A DNA stretch of 64,000 nt, from contig NZ_BFAZ01000011.1 in assembly GCF_003114815.1 (NCBI RefSeq), positions 15,566-79,565 on the forward strand, written 5' to 3'. The DNA is from Leptospira ellinghausenii (GTDB lineage: Bacteria > Spirochaetota > Leptospiria > Leptospirales > Leptospiraceae). The translations under genes were made by a program, and so were the position numbers. A model generated the notes under the pieces. It was not told where the DNA came from and made no database searches. It saw nothing but the letters and a program-made list of their open reading frames with translations. Shown here one piece after another: positions 1-8,533 of this stretch; positions within the stretch are counted from its first letter, which is position 1, and each line of letters starts with the position of its first letter.

Positions 1-249
1 AATCGCTTCCAAAAGTTCGCCACCACCTAGAACTTTTTTCGCCTCATCGAACGAGTAAAAAATATAATATCTTTCGTCATCTGGTAAATTTGTATCATTA
101 CAATTTACACCATTGTCGGCTTGCCCAATAATTAATTGAGTGAATAGATCAACAGAATCGCCAGGGATTTGATCCTTAGCACGAAATTTTCCTCTCGAAC
201 CTGGTCGAACGTAAGAACGTCCCTCGAATGCTTTTCCTAAAACGCCCAT
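1..249 (-). CDS. Probable contractile tail sheath protein, N-terminal part (runs off left edge)
   Basis: Only the first 83 codons are present; the frame is open to the left edge. It starts at ATG 249, directly after the stop of the upstream gene, with a GGGGAG ribosome site in that gene's 3' end. The protein begins MGVLGKAFEGRSYVRPGS and contains YYIFYSFDEAKKVLGGGELLEAI-type sequence. That pattern of a structural N-terminus followed by 'coordinate or set a feature ... DLLEAI' is familiar from sheath proteins of contractile tails. Position after the head-tail genes also fits. The assignment rests on the N-terminus only, so it is moderate. Confidence 0.5.
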   Translation of the reverse strand, partial: MGVLGKAFEGRSYVRPGSRGKFRAKDQIPGDSVDLFTQLIIGQADNGVNCNDTNLPDDERYYIFYSFDEAKKVLGGGELLEAI

Positions 250-501
250 TTACTTTTTCACTCCCCAAAATTCCTGAAATGCTTTCTCGTAATCATCTTT
301 GGCCTTCAAACCGTTAAACTTTCCATGGTTCTTTACCAAAAACTCCCGGAATACTTGCGCCATAGAATAACGGGCAAGTTCAGGTTTGGACTCAATGAAT
401 TTTGCAGTTGGATCCTTTACCAATTCTTTGTTAGGTGAAGCATCCACGACTTTTGTAGCTTTTTGCTTTGTTTCGACGTTAGAATCTTGAGTCCCTTGCA
501 T
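250..501 (-). CDS. Small phage structural-operon protein, unknown
   Basis: An 83-residue charged protein beginning MQGTQDSNVETK and ending FQEFWGVKK, with no membrane segment. I place the start at ATG 501, immediately after the late-type motif. An in-frame TTG at 513 would add MSLP, but those bases belong to the conserved DNA motif. It is the first gene of the unit that continues into the probable sheath gene, so a tail or connector role is likely. No family is recognised. Confidence 0.6.
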   Translation of the reverse strand: MQGTQDSNVETKQKATKVVDASPNKELVKDPTAKFIESKPELARYSMAQVFREFLVKNHGKFNGLKAKDDYEKAFQEFWGVKK

Positions 502-538
502 GGGAAGTGACAAGGGAACTAGACTCCAAAATTATCAA
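502..538 (-). promoter_or_regulatory. Late-type bipartite promoter motif, site A
   Basis: On the minus strand TTGATA (538-533) is followed by 19 bases and then TTGTCACTTCCC (513-502), with ATG at 501. It matches seven other sites in the window in both boxes and in exact spacing. If TTGATA is a -35 box, TTGTCA falls at -12 to -7 and the A of ATG falls at about +1. It would drive the small gene at 250-501 and the sheath gene. The promoter role is inferred. Confidence 0.7.
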
Positions 539-1315
539 CTAAATTTTTGATTTGAGAGGATGAAAATTCATGTTTCTGTTTGATTTTCCTAGCTTTTCTT
601 TACCGGGAAGAGTCCCTACTCCATCAAAGTAAACATCAGCTTTTTCAATGAGAGTTCCTTCAGTGAACCTAAACTCTCTTTTGATTTGCCTTACTGATAA
701 CATTACTTCGAAACCCCATGCACCTCTTCCGATTTGAGGTGCTTCTACGTTAAGAGCAGGTTTCCCTTCAAGACTTACTGAAGCCTTAAATTTCTTTTGT
801 ATGTTGTGTTTGAGAAAAGGAAGGACTGACATCGTCGCCTTATATAATTCTTGGGCCGTTTTCCTTCCATTGTTGCCGCTTCCTCCCCAACCAGATATGT
901 TTACATTTGAAACGATATGTGAGGTGTAAGATTCCACTATACCAAAGTTAGTTGATTTTAGAATCTTATCAAATTGTTTGTATCCAAAATGTTCGTATTC
1001 AGAATCTTTTTTATTTTTATAGGCGATAATTTTGTTTTTTATCTGTGAATCAAAAGGGAAAATTCTGTAATTCCCAGCTAAATCATCAGAGGGTTCATCA
1101 TCTGACCATTCCACCCCAACTTTTGGGAAAAATGAATCAGAATCTTTAGCCCCTTCCCCGGAAGGGACAGAAGCGATTGAATACAGTGGATGACCCGGGT
1201 GAACAATTTTATCACAAGAAATGCCCCTATCTCCCAAACCAGTCTCTAGGTAGAGTGCTTTCAACTCTTGGATGATCCGAAATTCAGGATCCAATTGCCA
1301 CATTGATAATATCAT
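539..1315 (-). CDS. Phage structural-operon protein, unknown (head-tail connector region)
   Basis: A 258-residue soluble protein without a recognised domain. Its start ATG at 1315 overlaps the stop of the upstream gene as ATGA, so the two are translationally coupled; an internal ATG four codons on (MWQL) is the alternative. It is the last gene of the unit that starts at site B and lies just before the sheath unit. Position suggests a neck, tail-terminator or baseplate-related role, but that is inference only. Confidence 0.6.
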   Translation of the reverse strand: MILSMWQLDPEFRIIQELKALYLETGLGDRGISCDKIVHPGHPLYSIASVPSGEGAKDSDSFFPKVGVEWSDDEPSDDLAGNYRIFPFDSQIKNKIIAYKNKKDSEYEHFGYKQFDKILKSTNFGIVESYTSHIVSNVNISGWGGSGNNGRKTAQELYKATMSVLPFLKHNIQKKFKASVSLEGKPALNVEAPQIGRGAWGFEVMLSVRQIKREFRFTEGTLIEKADVYFDGVGTLPGKEKLGKSNRNMNFHPLKSKI

Positions 1316-2070
1316 TTCCGTTTTTCCTTTTGAGCCTTGATTCTATTCTCTTGAAGATCGATTATAATAGCCTCGGCAAGCGCCTTGAGAAAGGGTTCGC
1401 TTGTAAGAAGCTGATCAGCAACCTTTTGCATTTTGGCTGAAAATTTCTGTCCCTTGATTTCAGGATAAGGCTTCCATTGGGAATCCGAAGTCACCATTAT
1501 CAAATTATGATTTGAACTACTGCTTCCACCTCTTTCTTGAGTTTGAGAAAATTGGAATGTTTTAGTTCCTTTCTTTTTGTCTGTTAGCTTGGTATAACTA
1601 TATTTATTCCGAGTTACAAATCCGCCATTTGGTGACTCTTCCTTGTGACTCCCAATAATTTTCATGACTACGTCCGCTTGGCTTTCGTTAGATGCCATGG
1701 GAACAATTAAATATTTTTTCCCACCTTTAGATATTCTGACTTTCTTTGAATTATTCAATAGGCTTTGAACAATATCAAAAGCACCTCTACCGTTTTCGGC
1801 AATTTTATCAACATCATAGTTCCCAGATCCTTTTGAATAAAATATTTTATATCCAATGCCTTGTTGTTCGATTTGTATCTGACCTCTACTAAGATACTGA
1901 ACTCCCCACCAACCTAATCCTCCTGCTTTAACCCCAAGTTTCGCTCGTTCGCCTGCCATGAAGAGCCATCGAGACTGGATTTTTTCAGCAGCTTCTCGGA
2001 GAACTGAAAAATATCGAGGGAAATTTTCAGGCCTCTTTTTGATTTGCGATAACACATTGGAAATACTCAC
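1312..2070 (-). CDS. Possible tail-completion or connector protein
   Basis: A 252-residue protein. The first 50 residues (VLREAAEKIQSRWLFMAGERAKLGVK) look like the helical N-terminus of neck or tail-completion proteins, but I cannot match it to a family. The middle is Gly/Ser-rich (GGSSSSNHN) and the C-terminus is a helix rich in Lys and Gln. It follows the ParB-domain polyvalent protein by one base and overlaps the next gene by 4 bases. Confidence 0.55.
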   Translation of the reverse strand: MSISNVLSQIKKRPENFPRYFSVLREAAEKIQSRWLFMAGERAKLGVKAGGLGWWGVQYLSRGQIQIEQQGIGYKIFYSKGSGNYDVDKIAENGRGAFDIVQSLLNNSKKVRISKGGKKYLIVPMASNESQADVVMKIIGSHKEESPNGGFVTRNKYSYTKLTDKKKGTKTFQFSQTQERGGSSSSNHNLIMVTSDSQWKPYPEIKGQKFSAKMQKVADQLLTSEPFLKALAEAIIIDLQENRIKAQKEKRK

Positions 2071-2071
2071 T

Positions 2072-4645
2072 TTAACATACCTGATTTTTATTTTTCAGAG
2101 CTTTGAGGAAAGTTCCAATCGAGCTTTTGAAAGCGAACATATCCGGAGTTTGGGAATCTGCTTTTATTTCGCTGAATTTCTTTTTCAATGAATCTCTAAA
2201 AGCAGCGATATTATTGAGTGCATCAGATAGCCTTGCAAGTTCTGTTTCCAGTGCACTCTCACCTTTCGTTGCTATAATAGAAGCTGCTAGTTCTTTCGCT
2301 TTTCCTTCATTGAGATCCGTAATTGTATCACCAAGGAATTTCTGAATTGGTTTTTGAATTGCTGTTAGTAAGTTTTCGAAGCCTGCTGAATTTGCCCTCG
2401 CATTGTCCTCGCCACCTGCATATTTCACAGCCTCCTGTTCTACTTCAGATCTACCGGTAGAGTCCACGTTCCCGAAGGAAAAATTCTGTGCTTTGAGACT
2501 ATCAATATACGACTTAACTTGGTTAGGTGAAATTCCTTTGCCTTTGTTTTGATTGTACCATGAGAACGCCTTTCTTTGGATAGTAGGTGAGGGATTCCCT
2601 CCTTCATCGATCCCGTTTTTTGCGATAACGATTGCCAATGACTCAGGAATCGATTCCCTTTTCTCTTTGGATCCATCGTTTGCTTTATCTGATGTACGGA
2701 TGTTCTTTTTCGCATCGGTTCGGAGAAGGTCTTGAAGTTCTGGAATTAAATTGTTGAGTGCAATGGTTCCCTTGACATATTCCGTAGACTCTCCTGTTCT
2801 TTCTGAAATTTCCTGTACGGACTTACCTTGCTCGATAAGTTTCGCGTAGGCTTTTGCATCATCCAACCGTTCCACTTCACGCTTGTTTTTGTTCGCTGAG
2901 ACCTGCGCGAGTAAACGATCAGATTCAGAATTGTATTTTTCCTCAATTACATAGATTGGGGTATCTTTTGGAAGTTTTGCTTCCGAAATAAGTTCTTTTA
3001 CGGCTGTGAAACGATGATGTCCATCGACTACTGTCAGTTTACCGTTTTTATCTCTATCAACTTTAATTGGAGAACCAGGATCGAAACCTTTGGCAAGAAT
3101 TGAAGATTTGATTCCTTCTATAACTTTTCGATTATAATTTTTCTCGTCAGTGTATTGCTCAATTGTAGAGATATCTGAAGCAGGAACTTCTTTTAATTTA
3201 TTTGAAGTCTTCCCGGACACAGATTGTCGATAGACATGTTTGTCTCCAGAAATGCGAAGTGCTTGCGATCTTATCTTAGGGCTTTTTTTTTTAATTTCAG
3301 AAATTGCTTTTATTGCACCATCTTTCTTAGCATTATCATTCCCTTTCATTGCTTTGGAACGTGCATCAGGATCGAGTGCTTGTTTTTCTTTGACGTAATT
3401 CGAAATTGCTTTCTTGTCTACGTTCCCTTTAGCATCAACTGGAAATGTGTCAGGTGCATCTACCTTGTATAATGCTTCAAATGCGACTTTCTCTAGATCG
3501 CTAAGTGTTTTGAAACCATCACGCACCTGTTTTTCTTTCATTGCTGATCTTAATTCAGAACGGGCTTTTTCAATTTCCGTCCTAAACTCATCCTCACTGA
3601 GGCTTTTATCCTTCCGAATGGTATCAATTTTATTCCAGGATTGAGCGATTTTAGCTTCAATCGGGTCCTGCTCGTTGACTAATTTGGATAGTTCCTTAGT
3701 ATCAGTTTGGGATTTAGGTAAGCTGGAATTCTTTTTCAAACTATCCAGCAATTTACCCAATTCATCTTTTTTGGATTTTGGGATTTCGCTCCAATTGGAA
3801 ATACCTTGCTCTCCGAGACTTTCAATAGAGTGCTTTGCCTGTGACAAAACTTGTTTTGGATCTTTTTCGGAATAAAATTTTTCAGCTCCTGATCCTTGAG
3901 ACCAAATCCATTTATCTTCCGTAGGTTTATAAAAAAAACTCACTTCCTTCCCACTTTGTGAAAGGTATTTGTATTTTGTTGCGTTTTTTACTTCTGAAGT
4001 TTGCTCTTTGGTGAATCCAAGTTTCTCCAAATTATTTACAATTTCTTGAGAGGATCCCTCCCCATGTTTCTCATTTGAATCAGTATACTTACTTGCTATG
4101 AATTGCATGAGCTTCAGATTCCATTTTTTCCCATCCTGAAATTTATCTGCCTGCTCTTTGACCTTTTCCTTTGGAGTTTTTTCCTGTTTCTCTTTGGTGA
4201 CGACATCGATGTCGTCACCAATCTCTTCTTTTGGTTCAGCAGTTTCTTTTGTAGGCTCGGTTTTTTTTGCCTTAAATTTTGTATCCCATTTGGTTTTGTT
4301 TGCTAAATATTCTGCTAGGTGAGAGGAGAAATCCTGTTTTGAGACGGGTCCAACTTCCTTAGTTATTGCATCCAAGTTCTCTTTGTATTCCGATTCAATC
4401 TTTGCATTGATTTCCGTCGGCTTGACTCCGAAAAAACTTGCAACCTTGCTCCAAATAGAAGGCTCTTTCTGGCCTTCCTTTTTCGGTACTTGTTTTTTGT
4501 GATCTCGATCATACGCTTCTTTTGTGTACCAATAACGATAACCACCTTTCGCCTTTGGTTCTCGCTTGTAGTATTTTACATTCGTTCCTTGTGAGCCTTT
4601 GCTCCCTTTAAGGAAATTTAATATGATTGCAAGATTTTGATTCAT
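2072..4645 (-). CDS. Large polyvalent protein with ParB-like domain, in head operon
   Basis: 857 residues from ATG 4645, the ATG that directly follows motif site B; an upstream ATG at 4672 would translate through the motif. Near residues 15-35 is YYKREPKAKGGYRYWYTKEAYD, a short Arg/Tyr/Trp-rich module. Residues 50-480 are long, Lys/Glu-rich and probably helical. Around residues 500-610 is a ParB/sulfiredoxin-type domain with the VVDGHHRFTAVKEL motif, followed by a KorB-like helix-turn-helix stretch (SVQEISERTGESTEYVKG). The C-terminus is again helical. Size, modular make-up and location with virion genes fit the phage 'polyvalent proteins', thought to be packaged and delivered with the DNA. 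Enzymatic activity (nuclease or NTPase) is not provable here. Confidence 0.7.
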   Translation of the reverse strand: MNQNLAIILNFLKGSKGSQGTNVKYYKREPKAKGGYRYWYTKEAYDRDHKKQVPKKEGQKEPSIWSKVASFFGVKPTEINAKIESEYKENLDAITKEVGPVSKQDFSSHLAEYLANKTKWDTKFKAKKTEPTKETAEPKEEIGDDIDVVTKEKQEKTPKEKVKEQADKFQDGKKWNLKLMQFIASKYTDSNEKHGEGSSQEIVNNLEKLGFTKEQTSEVKNATKYKYLSQSGKEVSFFYKPTEDKWIWSQGSGAEKFYSEKDPKQVLSQAKHSIESLGEQGISNWSEIPKSKKDELGKLLDSLKKNSSLPKSQTDTKELSKLVNEQDPIEAKIAQSWNKIDTIRKDKSLSEDEFRTEIEKARSELRSAMKEKQVRDGFKTLSDLEKVAFEALYKVDAPDTFPVDAKGNVDKKAISNYVKEKQALDPDARSKAMKGNDNAKKDGAIKAISEIKKKSPKIRSQALRISGDKHVYRQSVSGKTSNKLKEVPASDISTIEQYTDEKNYNRKVIEGIKSSILAKGFDPGSPIKVDRDKNGKLTVVDGHHRFTAVKELISEAKLPKDTPIYVIEEKYNSESDRLLAQVSANKNKREVERLDDAKAYAKLIEQGKSVQEISERTGESTEYVKGTIALNNLIPELQDLLRTDAKKNIRTSDKANDGSKEKRESIPESLAIVIAKNGIDEGGNPSPTIQRKAFSWYNQNKGKGISPNQVKSYIDSLKAQNFSFGNVDSTGRSEVEQEAVKYAGGEDNARANSAGFENLLTAIQKPIQKFLGDTITDLNEGKAKELAASIIATKGESALETELARLSDALNNIAAFRDSLKKKFSEIKADSQTPDMFAFKSSIGTFLKALKNKNQVC

Positions 4646-4682
4646 GGGGAAGGACAAAGGAATGGATCCCAATGAAAGTCAA
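4646..4682 (-). promoter_or_regulatory. Late-type bipartite promoter motif, site B (variant)
   Basis: Minus strand TTGACT (4682-4677), 19 bases, then TTGTCCTTCCCC (4657-4646) and ATG at 4645. The second box differs from the consensus at two or three bases but spacing is exact. It precedes the ParB-domain polyvalent gene and lies just after a hairpin that closes the previous gene. Confidence 0.6.
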
Positions 4683-4696
4683 TTCTTTTCAGGATA

Positions 4697-4725
4697 GACC
4701 ATAGCGGAAATAGTTCGCTATGGTC
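4697..4725. terminator. Hairpin at the end of the InPase polyvalent gene
   Basis: GACCATAGCG (4697-4706) pairs perfectly with CGCTATGGTC (4716-4725), and two more pairs extend inward. The left end of the neighbouring coding region (its stop codon at 4724-4726) overlaps the arm. There is no clear U-tract, so it may be a weak terminator or RNA-processing site. A closely related hairpin lies at 31567-31610. Confidence 0.5.
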
Positions 4726-6931
4726 ATTGGCCAGGCAATTCCGCGCCATGCCTTACAAGAGAAGCAATGTCATCCCTAGTCATAGATTTATCACTTTGTA
4801 AGAGTTGAGCGACTCGGTAAATCGTTCCCTTGACTTCTAATTTTCGAAGTGCATTGGCGTTTCCTTGCTTCTCTGCCATCGCTATTTGAACATCAATTAG
4901 AGAAACGTTTTTCTGTAGCTTCTTAGAATCGAGAAGGGAAGCATCCCTTACATTTTCAAAAATTTGTGAATCTGTTAAGGTTTCGGGTTTATTGATTTTC
5001 CCAAGTCGTTCCGAATCGGATTTGAACTCCCGCATTACTTCATGATAAATATCATCTCTTTCTTTCTTGAGTTCGCTACTAAGATGGCCGAGTTTAATAT
5101 GTTTTTTCCTGTTTTCCTTTAGTGCAAACAAATACTTTTTGTTTTTAAGTTTGTTTGCATAAACCATAATCGCTTCTGTTGCAAGATTTTTGTTCTCTAA
5201 GTCATCCACTCTTTTCTGTTCTTTCGAAGTGAGTTTAAGTTTGGCTTCCGATTTTATTTTTTTAACTGCTCCTTTAAGTTGACCTTTGGATGACATTAGG
5301 TTATTCAATTTTTCAGAAGCTTGGATTTTGGCTTCACCGGTTTTATTTGAACTACTCTGATTGGTTTTGATTAAATTGATGGATTTGATTGCATCGGGAA
5401 TTTTCCCTTGTTTTAATGTATTTGCGGTCTTCTCCAACTGATTACCAATTTTCTCTCCTTTCTTAATCCCTTTAGAAAGAGAATCTATAGCACTCGCTCT
5501 TTCCTTATATTTTGGATATTTTTCAAGAAGTGCGGGGTATTCTCGTAATACTTTTACAGGAATTTTAATTCCATTTTGCATGGCTTTTTCGGTAGCTTGC
5601 GAATGTTCTTCTTTGGACATACCTGCTTTTTTTGAAGTTGTTTGATGTGCAGCCTTGTTCTCGCTCTCACCAATCATTCGCCATCCATTTGATTCTTTCC
5701 GATATTTATTCCCATCAGACCATGTTCTAATTTCCCCAACCTGAGCGAGTTTTCCTTTATTGAAGGGGAGCAATTTATCAATGAAATGCTTTTTACTTGA
5801 TTTTGCAAAAGCTAGATCTGCGGCCAAAAATAGAAAAATACTTCCTGAAGGGAGCATAACTTTTAGATGACCATCAATCTTATCCAAAACTTTCGCTAGG
5901 TGGCCTCGATTTACGCGTCCATCTATTGGTCTCTCAATCCTAACGATATCACCTGGTTCGGCATTTTTAATATCAAATGCCTCGTTTCTCTTCTCTGGCT
6001 TCATTTTAGAAATTCTCTGTTTGTTTCTCTCTTTCGCAAGTTGCTCGAACTCCTTCCATCTTTCAAGTGCCTCAACAGCTTTCTGTTCGTAAGTTTTATT
6101 TTGACCAGAATTTGAATCTACATTTGATTTTCGTTTATCATTTGAGTCTTGAGAAGGAGTACTGGTCTGCTTGTTACTGGAGACTTCTACCCATCCATTG
6201 TCGGTTTTACGATGCTGCTTCCCATCGGACCAAGTACGAGTTTCACCTACTTGGGCTTTATTACTTTTTACGAAAAAGTTTTTTAAAGAGGATTTAATAA
6301 TCACTGCTTTTGCTTTCTTGGTGGTATCAGCTTTCTCTAACCATGTTCTAAATTGATCCAAAGTCATGGACTGGATATCGCCTAATCCTTTCCAACCAGG
6401 AGTATAGTTTGCTAAATATCCTTCTTTTGCTTCTTCCAAAGAATCGAATCCAAGCATGACTTTATGCTCATCGAAAATTCCGGATGAAGGCTTGATTTGA
6501 TTGATTATGAAAACTAGTTCCGATTTTATGTTTGGACCAATAAAGCAATCGATATGATCACCGTCTTTTCCAAGAGTCCTTTTGAAATAGCCATAATGGT
6601 GAACCATTTTATTTTTCCATTCTTTGCCATTGGAATCTTTTCCACATCTATACGTTCCCTTGGGATTTTCGATGGAAATATCGAATCCTTGAACTTTGAC
6701 GTGGGCTTTTTTATAGTTCCCTGCTTGTTTTTGAGAATGAGTAGGATTGGAATTATAATCTTCTTTTGAAATTTTAAGATGAGATTTTTGGAAAAATTTT
6801 CCCTTGAGAGATTTTATATATTCTTTGAAGTTTTTGCCTCGGATAGATTTGGAAAAAGGATCTTTCTGAAGCGCTGCTCCCCCAGTCAAATTTCCTATGT
6901 CTGTATTAACTTGGCTATTTGCAGTGAGCAT
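4724..6931 (-). CDS. Large polyvalent protein with InPase-like domain
   Basis: 735 residues from ATG 6931; a TTG at 6943 is possible but lies inside a hairpin. Residues about 70-200 (KVQGFDISIENPKGTYRCG, HYGYFKRTLGKDGDHIDCFIGPN, DEHKVMLGFDSLEEA, GWKGLGDIQSM) match the pyrophosphatase-like 'InPase' domain found in phage and conjugative polyvalent proteins. Two copies of a short module, VGETRTWSDG...GW near 225 and VGEIRTWSDG...GW near 395, follow. The rest is Lys/Glu-rich helix. It lies between the capsid gene and the second polyvalent gene, so it is probably virion-borne and acts in the new host; this is inference from family knowledge. Confidence 0.75.
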   Translation of the reverse strand: MLTANSQVNTDIGNLTGGAALQKDPFSKSIRGKNFKEYIKSLKGKFFQKSHLKISKEDYNSNPTHSQKQAGNYKKAHVKVQGFDISIENPKGTYRCGKDSNGKEWKNKMVHHYGYFKRTLGKDGDHIDCFIGPNIKSELVFIINQIKPSSGIFDEHKVMLGFDSLEEAKEGYLANYTPGWKGLGDIQSMTLDQFRTWLEKADTTKKAKAVIIKSSLKNFFVKSNKAQVGETRTWSDGKQHRKTDNGWVEVSSNKQTSTPSQDSNDKRKSNVDSNSGQNKTYEQKAVEALERWKEFEQLAKERNKQRISKMKPEKRNEAFDIKNAEPGDIVRIERPIDGRVNRGHLAKVLDKIDGHLKVMLPSGSIFLFLAADLAFAKSSKKHFIDKLLPFNKGKLAQVGEIRTWSDGNKYRKESNGWRMIGESENKAAHQTTSKKAGMSKEEHSQATEKAMQNGIKIPVKVLREYPALLEKYPKYKERASAIDSLSKGIKKGEKIGNQLEKTANTLKQGKIPDAIKSINLIKTNQSSSNKTGEAKIQASEKLNNLMSSKGQLKGAVKKIKSEAKLKLTSKEQKRVDDLENKNLATEAIMVYANKLKNKKYLFALKENRKKHIKLGHLSSELKKERDDIYHEVMREFKSDSERLGKINKPETLTDSQIFENVRDASLLDSKKLQKNVSLIDVQIAMAEKQGNANALRKLEVKGTIYRVAQLLQSDKSMTRDDIASLVRHGAELPGQ

Positions 6932-6942
6932 TTTATATTGCA

Positions 6943-6967
6943 AAGGCAGGATGTTAAGTCCTGCCTT
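6943..6967. terminator. Hairpin after the capsid gene
   Basis: AAGGCAGGA (6943-6951) and TCCTGCCTT (6959-6967) form a 9-bp perfect stem with a 7-base loop. On the minus strand it is followed by TTTGC, only a short T-run. It sits between the capsid stop and the next gene and could reduce read-through, giving more capsid than polyvalent protein. Confidence 0.55.
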
Positions 6968-6979
6968 ATAATTTCAAAC

Positions 6980-8533
6980 CTATACGAGTGTAGTAGGTAA
7001 GTTCTTAATTAAATAGAATCTCTTTGGTTGTAAAACCGCAAGACCACCATACCATTCGACCATACCCGCTAGTTTTCTTTGATAAACTGCGTTCGGTGAG
7101 AACTTGGTTTGTAACAAAGGCAACATACGCAACATTTGGTAGGTTCGCTTCTGGTCGAGAGCAGATCTTGAATTGAAATCACCCACAACACCTTCTGTGC
7201 AACCTGGGCGCCAAGCATTGAGATCAACATACACAGTGGTAGGGTTTGCAGATTTCACGATTCTTTCTGTCAATCGGAAGTCTCCAGAACCAGGTGATGT
7301 CTCACGGAAAATTTGGAAATAAGTAGCCGCATACCCACTTCCAGCAGGTGTAATTGTTACTGTGATTGATTTACCTGCGCTCATTGCACCAGAAGTTACA
7401 ATCGCACTTGGAGCAGAACGTCCAGATTTGTTACAAGCAACCACTCGATAACTTACTCCAGCATCAACACCAGAAGAATTTTTGGTATCTTTCGGAAGCC
7501 ACTCAGAACCCAAAACTGGGCCACCGGATACTGCTAACGCAATGCTCGGTGCATCAGGAGCTAGAGAATTTGTTTTCCCAGATACTTTGTTACCATTGGC
7601 ATCTCTATAAGTTGGCAATTCAACTAGATGACGGTTCATCCAAAGATCAGTTTTAAATTCCAGCCTCTTATCTTTAAGTGGAGCACCAACTAAACCTGGG
7701 ATATTGTATCCAATGTCTGCCATAGATCCGTTATTCGGTTGGGTAAAAAATTCTTTGGATTCAGTGTAGTATGTATCCAATACGTTTTTAACACCATCAT
7801 GGAGCCAAAATTCGTTTACCATACCAAAGTTTGTTCTGATATTCACTGCTAATTCTTTAATGATTTTAATTTCCGGAAAACCACCGCGAGCATCATAAAC
7901 TTGTCCAGCATTCTTAAGTTCAGTTACAAAACCATCGAATTCAAGTGGATTGATAGCCTTCTCAGCATACCATGCACCATAAGCAAGAGTTTGCATAATT
8001 CGGTTAATCGCACCTTGAACTTGGATCGCTTCTGGATCATAAGAACCTGTGTCTTGGATATCCAAAACCTTAGATACTGCATATCCTTCCGCGAGGAAAG
8101 AAACCGTTTTTGAGATTCTCTTGATGGAAACATCTTTGAATTCTGCGTCGTCAACTTCACCTACGAAAGAGAAATCGCCATTGCCACCCCAATCGAGAAT
8201 TTGACCAAACACGTTTAGAGTCGATTTGGTATCTCGATAGAACATAGTATTCAAGAAGTTATATTCGTCTGAATCCTGTGCTAAGAGAACCATCTCTTCG
8301 TCCAAATTGTGCATAGTTGTCGCAGCACCATTTGTGAGAGCAGTAACGTCGGTAATACCGTCGCTATTTGCGTTAAATGACTTCATGAAGTTTCTGATTT
8401 CTTCTAGCGAACCGAATGATGGGGTTAATAACCCGAGCATAACAGTCTCAGTGCCTCCAAGATGGAGGAGGCCAATGCAGAAGAGAATTGTTGAAACAAC
8501 ACCAATCAAAGTGAATTTTAAGTTGAGTTTCAT
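6980..8533 (-). CDS. Probable major capsid protein
   Basis: 517 residues. The start ATG 8533 overlaps the scaffold stop as TAATG and has a strong AAGGGGGAAAC ribosome site. Placement right after protease and scaffold is the classic capsid position. Residues 60-330 have the E/D-rich, beta-rich character of HK97-fold capsids. Residues about 335-455 (APDAPSIALAVSG ... TTVYVDLNAW) look like an inserted Ig or fibronectin-type domain. Unusually, residues 5-27 are strongly hydrophobic, like a signal or membrane segment; an internal ATG at the MLGLLTPSF position would omit it. Identification is by position and overall pattern. Confidence 0.65.
   Translation of the reverse strand: MKLNLKFTLIGVVSTILFCIGLLHLGGTETVMLGLLTPSFGSLEEIRNFMKSFNANSDGITDVTALTNGAATTMHNLDEEMVLLAQDSDEYNFLNTMFYRDTKSTLNVFGQILDWGGNGDFSFVGEVDDAEFKDVSIKRISKTVSFLAEGYAVSKVLDIQDTGSYDPEAIQVQGAINRIMQTLAYGAWYAEKAINPLEFDGFVTELKNAGQVYDARGGFPEIKIIKELAVNIRTNFGMVNEFWLHDGVKNVLDTYYTESKEFFTQPNNGSMADIGYNIPGLVGAPLKDKRLEFKTDLWMNRHLVELPTYRDANGNKVSGKTNSLAPDAPSIALAVSGGPVLGSEWLPKDTKNSSGVDAGVSYRVVACNKSGRSAPSAIVTSGAMSAGKSITVTITPAGSGYAATYFQIFRETSPGSGDFRLTERIVKSANPTTVYVDLNAWRPGCTEGVVGDFNSRSALDQKRTYQMLRMLPLLQTKFSPNAVYQRKLAGMVEWYGGLAVLQPKRFYLIKNLPTTLV

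Noticed and set aside
502..513. Conserved N-terminal peptide MSLPM shared by several proteins
   Set aside because: At site F the motif is out of frame with the gene, and at sites C and D it is upstream of the gene. The DNA is conserved, not a peptide.
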